DNA of 9,845 nucleotides from assembly GCA_018610095.1 (NCBI GenBank), contig JAHEOB010000352.1:1-9845 (forward strand). The letters run 5' to 3'. This DNA comes from Halothece sp. MAG. Lineage in GTDB: Bacteria; Cyanobacteriota; Cyanobacteriia; Cyanobacteriales; Rubidibacteraceae. The number at the start of each line of letters is the position of its first letter. The stretch's first letter is position 1. Positions 1 to 7,805 of the stretch are shown here, in pieces. The notes under the pieces are model-generated. The model did not search any database. It worked only from the letters and a program-made list of their open reading frames with translations, and was not told the origin of the DNA. Position numbers and translations under genes: made by a program.

Positions 1-1
1 A

Positions 2-151
2 GATACCCAACAATCTCGTAGTGCTCAAGTGGCTCGGGAACGAGATGAATGGTTGGACGAACTGCGTCGAGAAATGGATGCTCGCCATCAACAGGAGTAT
101 GACCAATTCAGCGGAGATCATTATGATGATAATTCCCGTAAGAATGAGTAG
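2..151 (+). CDS. C-terminal fragment of an unidentified hydrophilic protein
   Basis: The reading frame is open from the left edge and ends at TAG 149-151, giving the last 49 residues of a protein that starts outside the window. The fragment is dominated by Arg, Glu, Asp and Gln and looks helical or coiled-coil in its first 30 residues (for example ARERDEWLDELRREMDARHQ). It ends in an acidic, Tyr/Asp-rich tail. No catalytic motif or membrane segment is visible, and I do not recognise the family. It lies 128 bases upstream of cas10 on the same strand, and nothing in it looks Cas-related. The frame is the only one of the three plus frames that stays open to the edge here, but the call rests on a short stretch. 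Confidence 0.55.
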   Translation, partial: DTQQSRSAQVARERDEWLDELRREMDARHQQEYDQFSGDHYDDNSRKNE

Positions 152-279
152 TTAATTACATCACTTCATTCGTTGATCATTAAAATTACTTAAAGAAGTT
201 TTTGTTATCCCGCATGCAATTAACTCAATCACATTATTTCATGATACAAAGTAAACCATCATTCTAAATAAAAATATTT
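152..279 (+). promoter_or_regulatory. Intergenic region likely holding the cmr operon promoter
   Basis: This 128-base AT-rich gap is the only sizeable non-coding space upstream of the operon, so the promoter is expected here. The best pair I can find by eye is TTAACT at 220-225 and GATACA at 243-248 with a 17-base spacer, which is a weak match to the sigma-70 consensus. No Shine-Dalgarno sequence precedes the cas10 ATG at 280; the preceding bases are A/T only and contain the palindrome AAATATTT (272-279). No convincing operator or attenuator is visible. The location is well supported, but the exact boxes are not. Confidence 0.35.
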
Positions 280-3200
280 ATGTCAGTTATCCATCGCAAA
301 CTCTATGCGCTAATTCAAAGCTATGAGCCATTTCAAGCTGATGAGATTTGTTCACAGTTGGAATGTTTAAGAGGCTATTTAGATGACATTAAACAGTGGT
401 GGAATAATCATGATTTAGCTGAAAACATTGCTAATTCCTCAGATCGCGTTCATTTTGAAACCGATCAAAATCAGACTGCTAACTACGTTAAACATCCCAT
501 TAGCGGTCAACAACAGCCTTGGACACCTGAAGAAACCAGAAATGATACTAATTTAGCTGCTAATTTAAGCGCGATCGCGCAGGAAAGCGATCCTGAAAAA
601 GTATTTTGGTGGTTTTGGCGTTTCTTTCCCGAAACTCAACTCCAACAGCGTAGCCGAGCGTTTTTATTACCGGCACATCCAATTCTGCCAGACTGCCCAC
701 TTTATAGTTATAGCAGTAGTGTTTCCGCCTTAGTGGGAGCAATGGAGAGGGAGGAACAAAGCCATCCCTACTTATTACTGTTTACGTTCTCTCCTGTGCA
801 AGAATTTATTAAAGCATCACGTAAATTCCTTGATTTTTGGGCTGGCTCCTACATGCTCCATTATTTAGGTGCTAAGATTGCTTGGGAAATTGCAGAACAA
901 TATGGCCCCGATGCAGTGATTACGCCCTCTCTATGGAGTCAGGAAATTATCGATGCATTTCTACAGCAAAAATATCCTGACTTTGCTGAGTCATTTCGGG
1001 AATATGCAGATGACAACCATGATCCTGTGTCCCGATTTGAAAAGAAAATATCTTCCAGTCTCAGTACGGCGGGATTTCCCAATCTAATTACTGCAGTGGT
1101 ACCTGGAAAACAAGCTGCTCAAGAATTAGGGAAACATTTAAGCCAAAGTCTCAATTTGATCTGGACTGGCATTGGTACCAAAGTCCGGGAAACTATCAAA
1201 CAACAGGTAATGACTGCCCTTGATACACCAGAAAAACGGGCAAACTTATGGCAAGCAATTGAAGAGGAATTCCGAGACAATCCAGACCTCGAGCAAGAAT
1301 TAGAAAAATGGCAACATGGTGGCACTTGGGAATGGAACAAACTCTGGGAGGCTCAATTGGAGCATACTTGGGAACCCTATTGGACTGCCATTCCCCTTGG
1401 TTCCCCAGAACAACCTTTAGAAATTTCTTCCCAACACCACCAATTCCAACAATGGCAAGAGCAACAAAATCAATTATCTCAAACCCGTCAAGAAATTCCG
1501 ACCCCAGCAGAAAGTGAAGTTTATCAAAGTCTCAACGTGGGAACCTGGTGGGGCAGTTTACAGCATCGGTTAGGACAATCCATCCAAGCAATCAAAAATA
1601 CCCGTACTTGGCAAATTCCAGCCTCGCCAGGTGAACGTTCGACCCTTTCCGGTTACTATAGTGCTGTTCATCCCAATCTATTCTATAAAGACGATTTTCG
1701 CGAAGGGGCAGGGATTTCCAGTGGCTCTATGCGTCTATTTTGGCGTTTGATTGCCGAAGTGTTTCCAGGCTTGTTTAATGGTTCCGAAAAACTCAATGCC
1801 ATTGAACTGAGCAAACGCATGGCTTGGGTTTATGGGGGAGTTGGCGAAAGTTTAGGACTCAAAACCTTATTAGAAACCTCAGATGAGACTAATGAGGAAG
1901 CGATTCCCAATTATGAGCAAACCATTCGCTTTCCTAATCTGAGTTCCATTGCTGCTGCTAAGTTTGCTTATAATAATCCCCAAAAACTTAAAGCCTATTG
2001 GCAGACATTAAACCAATTAATTCGCAGTAATCCTCAGTTTTCTAATAAACAGAGAAAACGCTTTTCTTCTCTAACTCGTCGTCCCTTTCAAATTCCCAAA
2101 GTGGATCAAGTCTTTGCTAATGACAACAAGTCTAATGACGAAAAGGGCTATAACGGTGTCATGTTTTCCAGTAAGTGGTTAGGGGATGACTTACGATTAG
2201 AAACAGATGACGCTAAAGAGCAATTACAAGCTGAGCTGACAAGGGCTCATCAACAGAACGGGTTTGGTGAGAGTAGTCCCGGTGATTGGTGGGTGATTGT
2301 CCTCGGAGATGGCGATGGCATGGGACAGTACGTTTCTGGACGTAAACTGGGGACCTACGAAAAGTATATTGACACCGACTTAGTTGCCCCTCATATTCAA
2401 CAACATCCACAATATGACAAGTTCCTTAAAACAGACAAGCGCATGGGACCAGCAACGCATGTGGGATTAAACCGTGCCCTGCTTGATTTTTCTAATCGGT
2501 TGGTTCCCTATTTGACCGAGCAGCGGTGCTGTGGAAAGGTCATTTATAGTGGCGGGGATGATGTCATGGCAGTGTTGCCCGTTGAGGATTTATCCCTGTT
2601 TCTGCGATCGCTGCGGTCAGCCTGGCAAGGGGCAAAAGATCCCAAAAACGAATTTTTTAATTATCCTCCTAATCAATCATCCCAGTCACCACAAGAAGAA
2701 TGTGGCTATTGGTATCCGTCTTCCAATAAGGTGTTACCTTACCGTCCTTACTTCACCATGGGTAAGGATGCCACCATGAGCTGCGGCATTATCATTGCCC
2801 ATAAAAGTGTTCCTTTACCCACTGTTCTGCAAAACTTGTGGTCAGCGGAATCGGAACGGGCTAAAAAATTAGCAGGTACTAAAGTAACTGATAAACAAGA
2901 AGCTATTCCTGCTAAAAATGGGCTATGTTTCCGAGTCATTTACAATTCCGGCAATGTTTTAGAAGCCCTAATGAAAGGACATCTGTTAGAACAATGGTCT
3001 GAGCTCATTGAAAAGGCTCCTCCAGAGGAATTTAGTGGTTTACTTTATCGCCTTGCTGAAGAACTCCCCAAGCGTTGTCCGGTCACTGCCGATTATTATC
3101 TGTTCCGAAAAGCTGCCGACATCATTGTAAGACGACGGGATCAACAATTACCCGAACCACAAAAGAAACAACTTTTAGATTGGCTTGACCAATGGGAAAG

Positions 3201-3357
3201 TTGGGCTTACCGCGCCAATCCCCAACAAGAGCCAGATGTCCTCGGCACTACACCTGATGATTTAGGAAAAATTTTACGGTTTACTGCTTTTTTAGTAACC
3301 CGCCTTGAAGAACGACAAAAATGGCAACAGGGAGAAGTATCTCATGCAATGGTATAG
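280..3357 (+). CDS. cmr2: Cas10/Cmr2, large subunit of the type III-B complex, with degenerate HD domain
   Basis: This 1025-residue protein is the large subunit that binds the crRNA 5' handle region and, when target RNA is bound, polymerises ATP into cyclic oligoadenylates. The palm/cyclase signature is intact: DGDGMGQ at residues 677-683 and GGDD at 758-761 inside VIYSGGDDVMAVLP. The N terminus aligns with Cmr2 but has lost the HD nuclease motif. KLYALIQSYEP (7-17) stands where the family has a LHDPPDK-like motif, and PDCPLYSY (137-144) stands where it usually has a PDHSIWDH-like motif. The zinc-ribbon cysteines are also absent: STLSG at 454-458, and N506/E509 at the second pair. The start is chosen because family similarity begins within the first ten residues, although no ribosome binding site is seen. 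The 3' end overlaps cmr3 by 14 bases. I infer an active cyclase without DNase activity. Family assignment is near certain. Confidence 0.96.
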   Translation: MSVIHRKLYALIQSYEPFQADEICSQLECLRGYLDDIKQWWNNHDLAENIANSSDRVHFETDQNQTANYVKHPISGQQQPWTPEETRNDTNLAANLSAIAQESDPEKVFWWFWRFFPETQLQQRSRAFLLPAHPILPDCPLYSYSSSVSALVGAMEREEQSHPYLLLFTFSPVQEFIKASRKFLDFWAGSYMLHYLGAKIAWEIAEQYGPDAVITPSLWSQEIIDAFLQQKYPDFAESFREYADDNHDPVSRFEKKISSSLSTAGFPNLITAVVPGKQAAQELGKHLSQSLNLIWTGIGTKVRETIKQQVMTALDTPEKRANLWQAIEEEFRDNPDLEQELEKWQHGGTWEWNKLWEAQLEHTWEPYWTAIPLGSPEQPLEISSQHHQFQQWQEQQNQLSQTRQEIPTPAESEVYQSLNVGTWWGSLQHRLGQSIQAIKNTRTWQIPASPGERSTLSGYYSAVHPNLFYKDDFREGAGISSGSMRLFWRLIAEVFPGLFNGSEKLNAIELSKRMAWVYGGVGESLGLKTLLETSDETNEEAIPNYEQTIRFPNLSSIAAAKFAYNNPQKLKAYWQTLNQLIRSNPQFSNKQRKRFSSLTRRPFQIPKVDQVFANDNKSNDEKGYNGVMFSSKWLGDDLRLETDDAKEQLQAELTRAHQQNGFGESSPGDWWVIVLGDGDGMGQYVSGRKLGTYEKYIDTDLVAPHIQQHPQYDKFLKTDKRMGPATHVGLNRALLDFSNRLVPYLTEQRCCGKVIYSGGDDVMAVLPVEDLSLFLRSLRSAWQGAKDPKNEFFNYPPNQSSQSPQEECGYWYPSSNKVLPYRPYFTMGKDATMSCGIIIAHKSVPLPTVLQNLWSAESERAKKLAGTKVTDKQEAIPAKNGLCFRVIYNSGNVLEALMKGHLLEQWSELIEKAPPEEFSGLLYRLAEELPKRCPVTADYYLFRKAADIIVRRRDQQLPEPQKKQLLDWLDQWESWAYRANPQQEPDVLGTTPDDLGKILRFTAFLVTRLEERQKWQQGEVSHAMV
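571..578. repeat. HIP1 palindrome
   Basis: This GCGATCGC, within cas10, is the first of five in the window. The octamer is strongly over-represented in many cyanobacterial genomes and is the main clue to the host lineage. Confidence 0.85.
2604..2611. repeat. HIP1 palindrome
   Basis: This GCGATCGC lies in cas10 just downstream of the GGDD codons. It encodes ordinary residues of the palm domain, so here it is a genome signature and not a regulatory site. Confidence 0.85.
3329..3334 (+). promoter_or_regulatory. Ribosome binding site that sets the cmr3 start
   Basis: AGGGAG lies 9 bases before ATG 3344. It favours that ATG over the in-frame TTG at 3305, which would add 13 charged residues unlike Cmr3. 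The site lies inside the cas10 coding sequence. Confidence 0.65.
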
Positions 3358-4546
3358 CATGACCCCTCTAGATATTCTTTTATTTCGAGAGGCCAAACCC
3401 TTTACACCAGGGGAAGGCTCGTGGGCAGAAGGGTTATTTCCACCACTTCCGTCCACGGTTTTCCAAGCCTTGCGTTCTGCCTTACCAGAATACCAACAAC
3501 GACAGCGGGATTTAGAATTTCTTGGTCCCTTTCTGATGGATGAGGAACAAACTCTTTGGTTACCTACTCCCAAAGATTTACTCTGTATTGGGCACAAGGC
3601 ATCTAATCAACAAGACATACCAGAGGATAATTATGAAGACACCGCTGAAAGTTGGGAATACACAGATCGGCTGATTCCGAATACCGCTGATGTCTTACAA
3701 AGTAACAACACACCTCTCAATCAAAGTTGGCAATACCTGATTGGGTCGCAACCACTGGCGGTTATGGTGCCCCCACCATTAAACGAAAATCAGTTTATTA
3801 GTGGACGACCTAACCCTTGGATGAAAGCAGAGGCGTTAGTGAAATATCTACAAGGACAGCCCTTATCAGATCCCAATGAGTTTCATGATGACCCTTGGGA
3901 TGTACAAGTGCTTCCCCATATTCAGATGAATGAAGGAGAACGTCAAGTCAAATCCGAACAAGGGTATTTCACAGAAGTTGCTACTCGTCTTCATCCGGGT
4001 TGGCAGTTAGTAATGGCTTGTAATGCCCAAATTGAAGAAAAAACCGTAGTTCGTTTAGGGGGAGAAAGCCATCGGGCGCTGTTGCAACCGATCGCGCCTC
4101 CATCTATGTGGGATGAATTAGAGAGCTTTGCTACTGCTGACAGCGATCGCAAATGTGCTTACTTGTTGACCCCAGGGTTAGCACAAAAGGTCCCAGATGA
4201 ACCTATCTATAGCATCTATCCCTATTATTGGGAATCCATTTTACAAGGTTGTATTAGCGAACGTCCTGTTATGTGGGGAGGTGTTTCCCAGATTGAACGC
4301 AAAGTCTCTAAAACCTCAAGGGATGAAAAACCGAACGATCAACAAGCAACTGAAGCACTTCAAAAACAGGATCCTGAATTTGCTTTACTCCCGCAACGGG
4401 GATTTGTTCCACCAGGCAGTATTTATCACTTTAATGAACTGCCTGATGAAACCAACTTACTGTTACCTCCGCAAGGAGGGGTTTGGTTAGAAACCTTCCA
4501 GAAACTAAACTACGGAAAATTATTGTGGGGAGAAAAAACATTATGA
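3344..4546 (+). CDS. cmr3: Cmr3, RAMP subunit of the type III-B complex
   Basis: This 400-residue RAMP (Cas5-like) protein pairs with Cas10 and in the Cmr complex grips the repeat-derived 5' tag of the crRNA. The start is diagnostic: residues 1-15 contain MTPLDILLFREAKPF, followed by GEGSWAEGLFPPLPSTVFQA, the usual N-terminal strand and helix of Cmr3. Later family marks are RLGGESHRALL near the middle of the C-terminal half and RGFVPPGSIYHF close to the C terminus, a glycine-containing turn typical of the family. Its length is close to what is normal for Cmr3. The first 14 bases overlap cas10, and its stop overlaps the cmr4 start as ATGA, so the three genes are probably translationally coupled. 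I see no truncation or frameshift. Confidence 0.93.
   Translation: MQWYSMTPLDILLFREAKPFTPGEGSWAEGLFPPLPSTVFQALRSALPEYQQRQRDLEFLGPFLMDEEQTLWLPTPKDLLCIGHKASNQQDIPEDNYEDTAESWEYTDRLIPNTADVLQSNNTPLNQSWQYLIGSQPLAVMVPPPLNENQFISGRPNPWMKAEALVKYLQGQPLSDPNEFHDDPWDVQVLPHIQMNEGERQVKSEQGYFTEVATRLHPGWQLVMACNAQIEEKTVVRLGGESHRALLQPIAPPSMWDELESFATADSDRKCAYLLTPGLAQKVPDEPIYSIYPYYWESILQGCISERPVMWGGVSQIERKVSKTSRDEKPNDQQATEALQKQDPEFALLPQRGFVPPGSIYHFNELPDETNLLLPPQGGVWLETFQKLNYGKLLWGEKTL
4143..4150. repeat. HIP1 palindrome
   Basis: This GCGATCGC lies in cmr3. A near copy, CCGATCGC, occurs about 60 bases upstream. Confidence 0.85.
4527..4532 (+). promoter_or_regulatory. Ribosome binding site that sets the cmr4 start
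   Basis: GGGGAG lies 10 bases before ATG 4543. It supports that codon over the earlier in-frame GTG-type start near 4483, whose extra 20 residues lie wholly inside cmr3 and look unrelated to Cmr4. Confidence 0.6.
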
Positions 4547-5415
4547 CACAACATTTAACCTATATGTATCTTCTCACTCCCTTACACACGGGAGCGAGTG
4601 TTGATGAAGGAAATTTAATGGGAATTGCTCGAGAAGTTCATACCGAATTTCCATATCTTCCTGCTTCTTCATTACGGGGTAAAATCCGTGCCGAACTAGA
4701 AGCGAGTCATGGACAGCAAGCAGAAACCTTTTTTGGACAAAAAATTAAAGATGGGCAACAACCTACTGAGGGAGAAGTTTGGTTTGCTGAGGCAACATTA
4801 CTCTTTTTTCCCATTGCCTCTCTGAGTCATCATTTAGTGTGGATTACTTGCCCGTTATTTCTAGAACGTTGGAATCGTTGGTTACAAGGCAGTCCATTAA
4901 GTCAATTAATTCAGCAGTGCCGTCAGCAAATTACTGATAACACACCCGCTTTAGTGAGTTTTGAACCAGATGAATTACTCCTACAAAATGCCAAATTAAG
5001 TAAACAATACCTGAGCAAAATTCAAGTTGGTGATTCCATTGGACAGGCTCTTCAAAAATTAATGTCCAATAATGGCATGGTTAACCAAATTGTGAACAAA
5101 TTAGTAGTTGTCAGCGATGAAGATTGTATCTCGTTAATTGAAACCGGCTTACAACGAGAAGTCAAAGTGGCCTTAGAAGAAGGGCAAAAGACTGTCAAAG
5201 GAGGCTCATTTCGTTCTGAAGAAGCCATTCCACCAGAAACAATCTTGTTCTTCCCTTGGGGAATGAAACCCCCCAAAGATGAAAACCAAACTTCAGCCAT
5301 TCGCTCTGCGATTGTTGAGCTCATGAATAACAAATTACAGTTTGGCGGTTTAGAAGGATTAGGCCGTGGCTGGGCTGATTTACACACGATTCCCGATAAT
5401 CAAGGAGGAGCTTAA
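4543..5415 (+). CDS. cmr4: Cmr4 (Cas7 family), backbone subunit, apparently lacking the catalytic Asp
   Basis: Cmr4 is the repeated Cas7-type subunit that forms the helical backbone along the crRNA. In characterised complexes an Asp in an early loop cuts target RNA at 6-nucleotide steps. The protein is 290 residues long, normal for the family. It begins MTQHLTYMYLLTPLHTGASV, has REVHTEFPYLPASSLRGKIR at residues 30-49 (family RExHTxFP...SLKG), and ends with the glycine-rich FGGLEGLGRGW. The loop between H15 and H33 reads VDEGNLMGIA. Where Pyrococcus furiosus Cmr4 has GVVDQPIQ with catalytic D26, this protein has GNLMGIA, so the Asp is missing in register. D21 and E22 lie a few residues earlier and cannot be excluded as substitutes. 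The gene overlaps cmr3 by ATGA and its TAA abuts the cmr5 ATG directly. Confidence 0.93.
   Translation: MTQHLTYMYLLTPLHTGASVDEGNLMGIAREVHTEFPYLPASSLRGKIRAELEASHGQQAETFFGQKIKDGQQPTEGEVWFAEATLLFFPIASLSHHLVWITCPLFLERWNRWLQGSPLSQLIQQCRQQITDNTPALVSFEPDELLLQNAKLSKQYLSKIQVGDSIGQALQKLMSNNGMVNQIVNKLVVVSDEDCISLIETGLQREVKVALEEGQKTVKGGSFRSEEAIPPETILFFPWGMKPPKDENQTSAIRSAIVELMNNKLQFGGLEGLGRGWADLHTIPDNQGGA
5402..5410 (+). promoter_or_regulatory. Strong ribosome binding site for cmr5
   Basis: AAGGAGGAG lies 5 bases before ATG 5416, within the last codons of cmr4. It is the best Shine-Dalgarno match inside the operon and fixes the lysine-rich N terminus of Cmr5 as real coding sequence. Confidence 0.7.
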
Positions 5416-5934
5416 ATGGGTAAAAAAAATAAAAAGAAAAATCAAGGTAAACCGAAGCCAACTCCCAAACCCAATCAACCCAATCAATCGACTGCTCAAA
5501 CTTCACCGCAGTCTGCTCAAACGGCAAATCCTCCCAAATTGAGGCTTGATACACGTGAATTCAGTAAAGAAGCCCATCAAGCATTAGTGGAACTGAAACA
5601 GAATTTATCATCTGATTACTATCAAAAAGCTAGCGGTTTAGTCCAAGGATTAAGTGGCTACATTTCCACTTGGGGATTGCATCGAATGAGTGGTGATATG
5701 AAAAAGTTTCTTGCTGGAACAGCAGAAGACACTACTTACAAAGGAAAAGTTTATAAAAAATTTCTGGAACGTTTAAAAGATTATAGTGGATATGATTTTG
5801 ATGTTGATGATGAAGGAAGCTTAATTTATTTAGATTTAAGAAGCTACACCACTTTAAATCGATTAGCCATTCAATTGGCAAAAGAATGGTCATTTTGGGC
5901 AGTTGCAGTATTAGGAGAGGCTGAAGAATCATGA
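5416..5934 (+). CDS. cmr5: Cmr5, small subunit, with a basic low-complexity N-terminal tail
   Basis: Cmr5 is the small, all-helical subunit that lines the inner filament of the Cmr complex beside the crRNA-target duplex. The helical core starts near residue 50 and shows SGLVQGLSGYISTWGLHRMSG, then LRSYTTLNRLAIQLAKEWSFWA near the C terminus. This fits the family pattern of an internal Gly/Trp helix followed by a last helix. The 172 residues exceed a typical Cmr5 because about 45 N-terminal residues are a Lys-, Pro-, Asn- and Gln-rich tail (MGKKNKKKNQGKPKPTPKPN at the start) that should be disordered and positively charged. The gene sits immediately after cmr4 with no gap and its stop overlaps the next ATG as ATGA. 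The assignment depends on position as well as sequence, since Cmr5 is poorly conserved. Confidence 0.82.
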   Translation: MGKKNKKKNQGKPKPTPKPNQPNQSTAQTSPQSAQTANPPKLRLDTREFSKEAHQALVELKQNLSSDYYQKASGLVQGLSGYISTWGLHRMSGDMKKFLAGTAEDTTYKGKVYKKFLERLKDYSGYDFDVDDEGSLIYLDLRSYTTLNRLAIQLAKEWSFWAVAVLGEAEES

Positions 5935-7805
5935 CAGAATGGCAAGACATTTTAAAGCGATTGGAAAACGATGGTGGAAAACTTTATGAGGCATATCAAG
6001 GAACCTCAGCCCAAGTTAGAGATGATGCCATTATCATCTATTTCTCAGATGAAGAAACTAAGAAATATGCTAACGGGCTGCGTCAGAAACTCATCAAAAA
6101 ATTACCAGAACTGTGGAAACATAAACCCATTGAACTAAAAGTCGGAACGCCACCTGCTCAAGAAACACCAGAACCTGCAGCCCAACCAACAACTGCTAAA
6201 TCCAATCGTTCCCATCAGTCAAAAACGAATGCCTTAATTAATCCTCTACAAGCCCTTGATCAAACTGGATCAGGCGATAATACTCAACCAGCTTTAGAAG
6301 CAGCAGCCAAGGCAGAAAAGACTTGTTCCCCTATTTATAAACAACTAACAGAGAAAACCAAACAACTCGCTGAGGAAACCCTTGAAGTCAATTTTCTTTG
6401 GCGAGTTCGAGTTGGAGGAATGCGAGGCTTTCAAGAGTTACTTTTACCAGTATTACATCCCGTGTACGGCGTTCCTTATATTCCAGCCAGTAGCCTAAAA
6501 GGTGCCGTTCGGGCATGGGCTAAACAAAATGGAGAATCACCCACTGAGATTAATCGTTTGTTTGGAACTTTAGATAATGGCGTCGGTTGTGTTCAATTTT
6601 TTGATGCCTTTCCAACGAAACCTTGTTTGAGTGTGGATATGGCAAACCCCCAATGGCCCTGGGTCGGAAACACAGTGCAATATAAACCCGAACCCCATGC
6701 TTTATTATCCATGGAAAAGCCTAATATTTTAATTGGCTTAGCCAAAACCAGTCGCTCTCAAAAAGACAGTAATGATGTACAAACTGTGAAGCAATGGTTG
6801 GAAAAAGCATTAGGGGCTGGCATTGGTTCTCGGGTGAGTGCTGGCTATGGCCGAACGAAATTGTCTGCCGGTTTACCCCATTATTCCTCTCATTCCTTCC
6901 AAATTTGGTCACAAGGGATGTATGGCGCAACGCCTCCTGCTAAGGAAAATGACTATAAAGGAGAGGTCGAGTTTCGTCCCACTGCTGTACGGGGCATTTT
7001 AAGTTATTGGTTTCGGGCGTTTGCGTTAGGCTTATATTCGCCGCAAGTCTGTCAACAATTAGAAAATCAAGTATTAGGCAACTTAAGTCAGGAAGGAAAA
7101 GTCCGTATTGGTGTTGAATCTCAGCAAAAACCTTCTCCTAATGAAATCTGTGCTTATCAAGGAACTATCCTGCTAGAGGCAAAATCTGCTGATCATTTAC
7201 ATCTCATGGAAAAGTTGCTTTGTTTTGCTTCTCACGTATCTGGCGTAGGTCGCGGTTCCCGTCGTCCTCTACATTGGAATAAACCTCGGATGCGGGGATG
7301 TCATTGGGAATTGTCATATAATATCCTTCCTTGCAATCAACAACAATGGAAAGGTCTGATTCAAGAAATTAAAGAGACATTTCAACGAATCCAACAAGCT
7401 GGTCAACCTCCTCAACGACAAACTCCCGGTAATGAAAACAATCGCTATCAAGATGTCCTTAATAACGATGCTCAAATTTATTTAGTTCCCTCAGCGGGAA
7501 TGACTCATCCACAAAAGATACAAAATTGGCAACAACAAGGCAACACTCCTGCTGTGCGTGGAGAAGCATTAGAGGTTCTTTATGACAACCGATTTAAAGG
7601 GGAAACCAAAAATAAACAGATAGACCGTAAAGAGGGAAATGCTTTAGTTGGTGGAAAGTTAGGAATTCCTTCTTATGTTTGGATTCAGTCTAATTTTCCA
7701 GAAAATGATCCTTATCAAGTGGTAAGTGTCTTTGGTGCGGGGAATCCGCAACGTGCTGAGTTTATTAAGGCTTTACCTAAAAATTCAATTCAGGTTTATC
7801 CATAG
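5931..7805 (+). CDS. cmr6-cmr1: Cmr6-Cmr1 fusion protein, two RAMP subunits in one chain
   Basis: This 624-residue chain appears to join two normally separate subunits that cap the far end of the Cmr filament, away from the crRNA 5' tag. Residues 1-75 form a small alpha/beta-looking domain, followed by a Pro/Ala/Thr/Gln-rich linker to about 120. Residues about 150-310 match Cmr6: VYGVPYIPASSLKGAVRAW with SLKG at 188-191, FGTLDNGVGCVQFFDAFP near 213-230, and the closing GAGIGSRVSAGYGR near 297-310. From about 320 a Cmr1-like module follows: MYGATPP, then FRPTAVRGILSYWFRAF at 348-364, and the glycine-rich GVGRGSRRPLHW near 440-450. No internal stop, frameshift or start signal separates the halves, and no separate cmr1 is seen in the window. 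The ATG overlaps the cmr5 stop and is preceded by AGGAGAGG (5913-5920). The Cmr6 part is secure; the Cmr1 part is probable. Confidence 0.88.
   Translation: MTEWQDILKRLENDGGKLYEAYQGTSAQVRDDAIIIYFSDEETKKYANGLRQKLIKKLPELWKHKPIELKVGTPPAQETPEPAAQPTTAKSNRSHQSKTNALINPLQALDQTGSGDNTQPALEAAAKAEKTCSPIYKQLTEKTKQLAEETLEVNFLWRVRVGGMRGFQELLLPVLHPVYGVPYIPASSLKGAVRAWAKQNGESPTEINRLFGTLDNGVGCVQFFDAFPTKPCLSVDMANPQWPWVGNTVQYKPEPHALLSMEKPNILIGLAKTSRSQKDSNDVQTVKQWLEKALGAGIGSRVSAGYGRTKLSAGLPHYSSHSFQIWSQGMYGATPPAKENDYKGEVEFRPTAVRGILSYWFRAFALGLYSPQVCQQLENQVLGNLSQEGKVRIGVESQQKPSPNEICAYQGTILLEAKSADHLHLMEKLLCFASHVSGVGRGSRRPLHWNKPRMRGCHWELSYNILPCNQQQWKGLIQEIKETFQRIQQAGQPPQRQTPGNENNRYQDVLNNDAQIYLVPSAGMTHPQKIQNWQQQGNTPAVRGEALEVLYDNRFKGETKNKQIDRKEGNALVGGKLGIPSYVWIQSNFPENDPYQVVSVFGAGNPQRAEFIKALPKNSIQVYP

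Noticed and set aside
2531..2779. Plus-strand open frame of 82 codons inside cas10
   Set aside because: It overlaps the GGDD region in another frame; the cas10 frame is unmistakable there.
3305..3343. Upstream TTG start for cmr3
   Set aside because: It adds 13 charged residues unlike Cmr3 and has no ribosome binding site, while ATG 3344 has AGGGAG at the right distance.
3292..3597. Minus-strand open frame of 101 codons
   Set aside because: It lies opposite the cmr2/cmr3 junction, both well supported, and shows no recognisable motif or start signal.
4483..4542. Upstream start for cmr4
   Set aside because: The extra 20 residues lie inside cmr3 and look unrelated to Cmr4; ATG 4543 gives the family-typical N terminus and an ATGA overlap.
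5052..5387. Minus-strand open frame of 111 codons
   Set aside because: It is antisense to the conserved 3' half of cmr4 and has an irregular, Ser/Pro-rich composition typical of a shadow frame.
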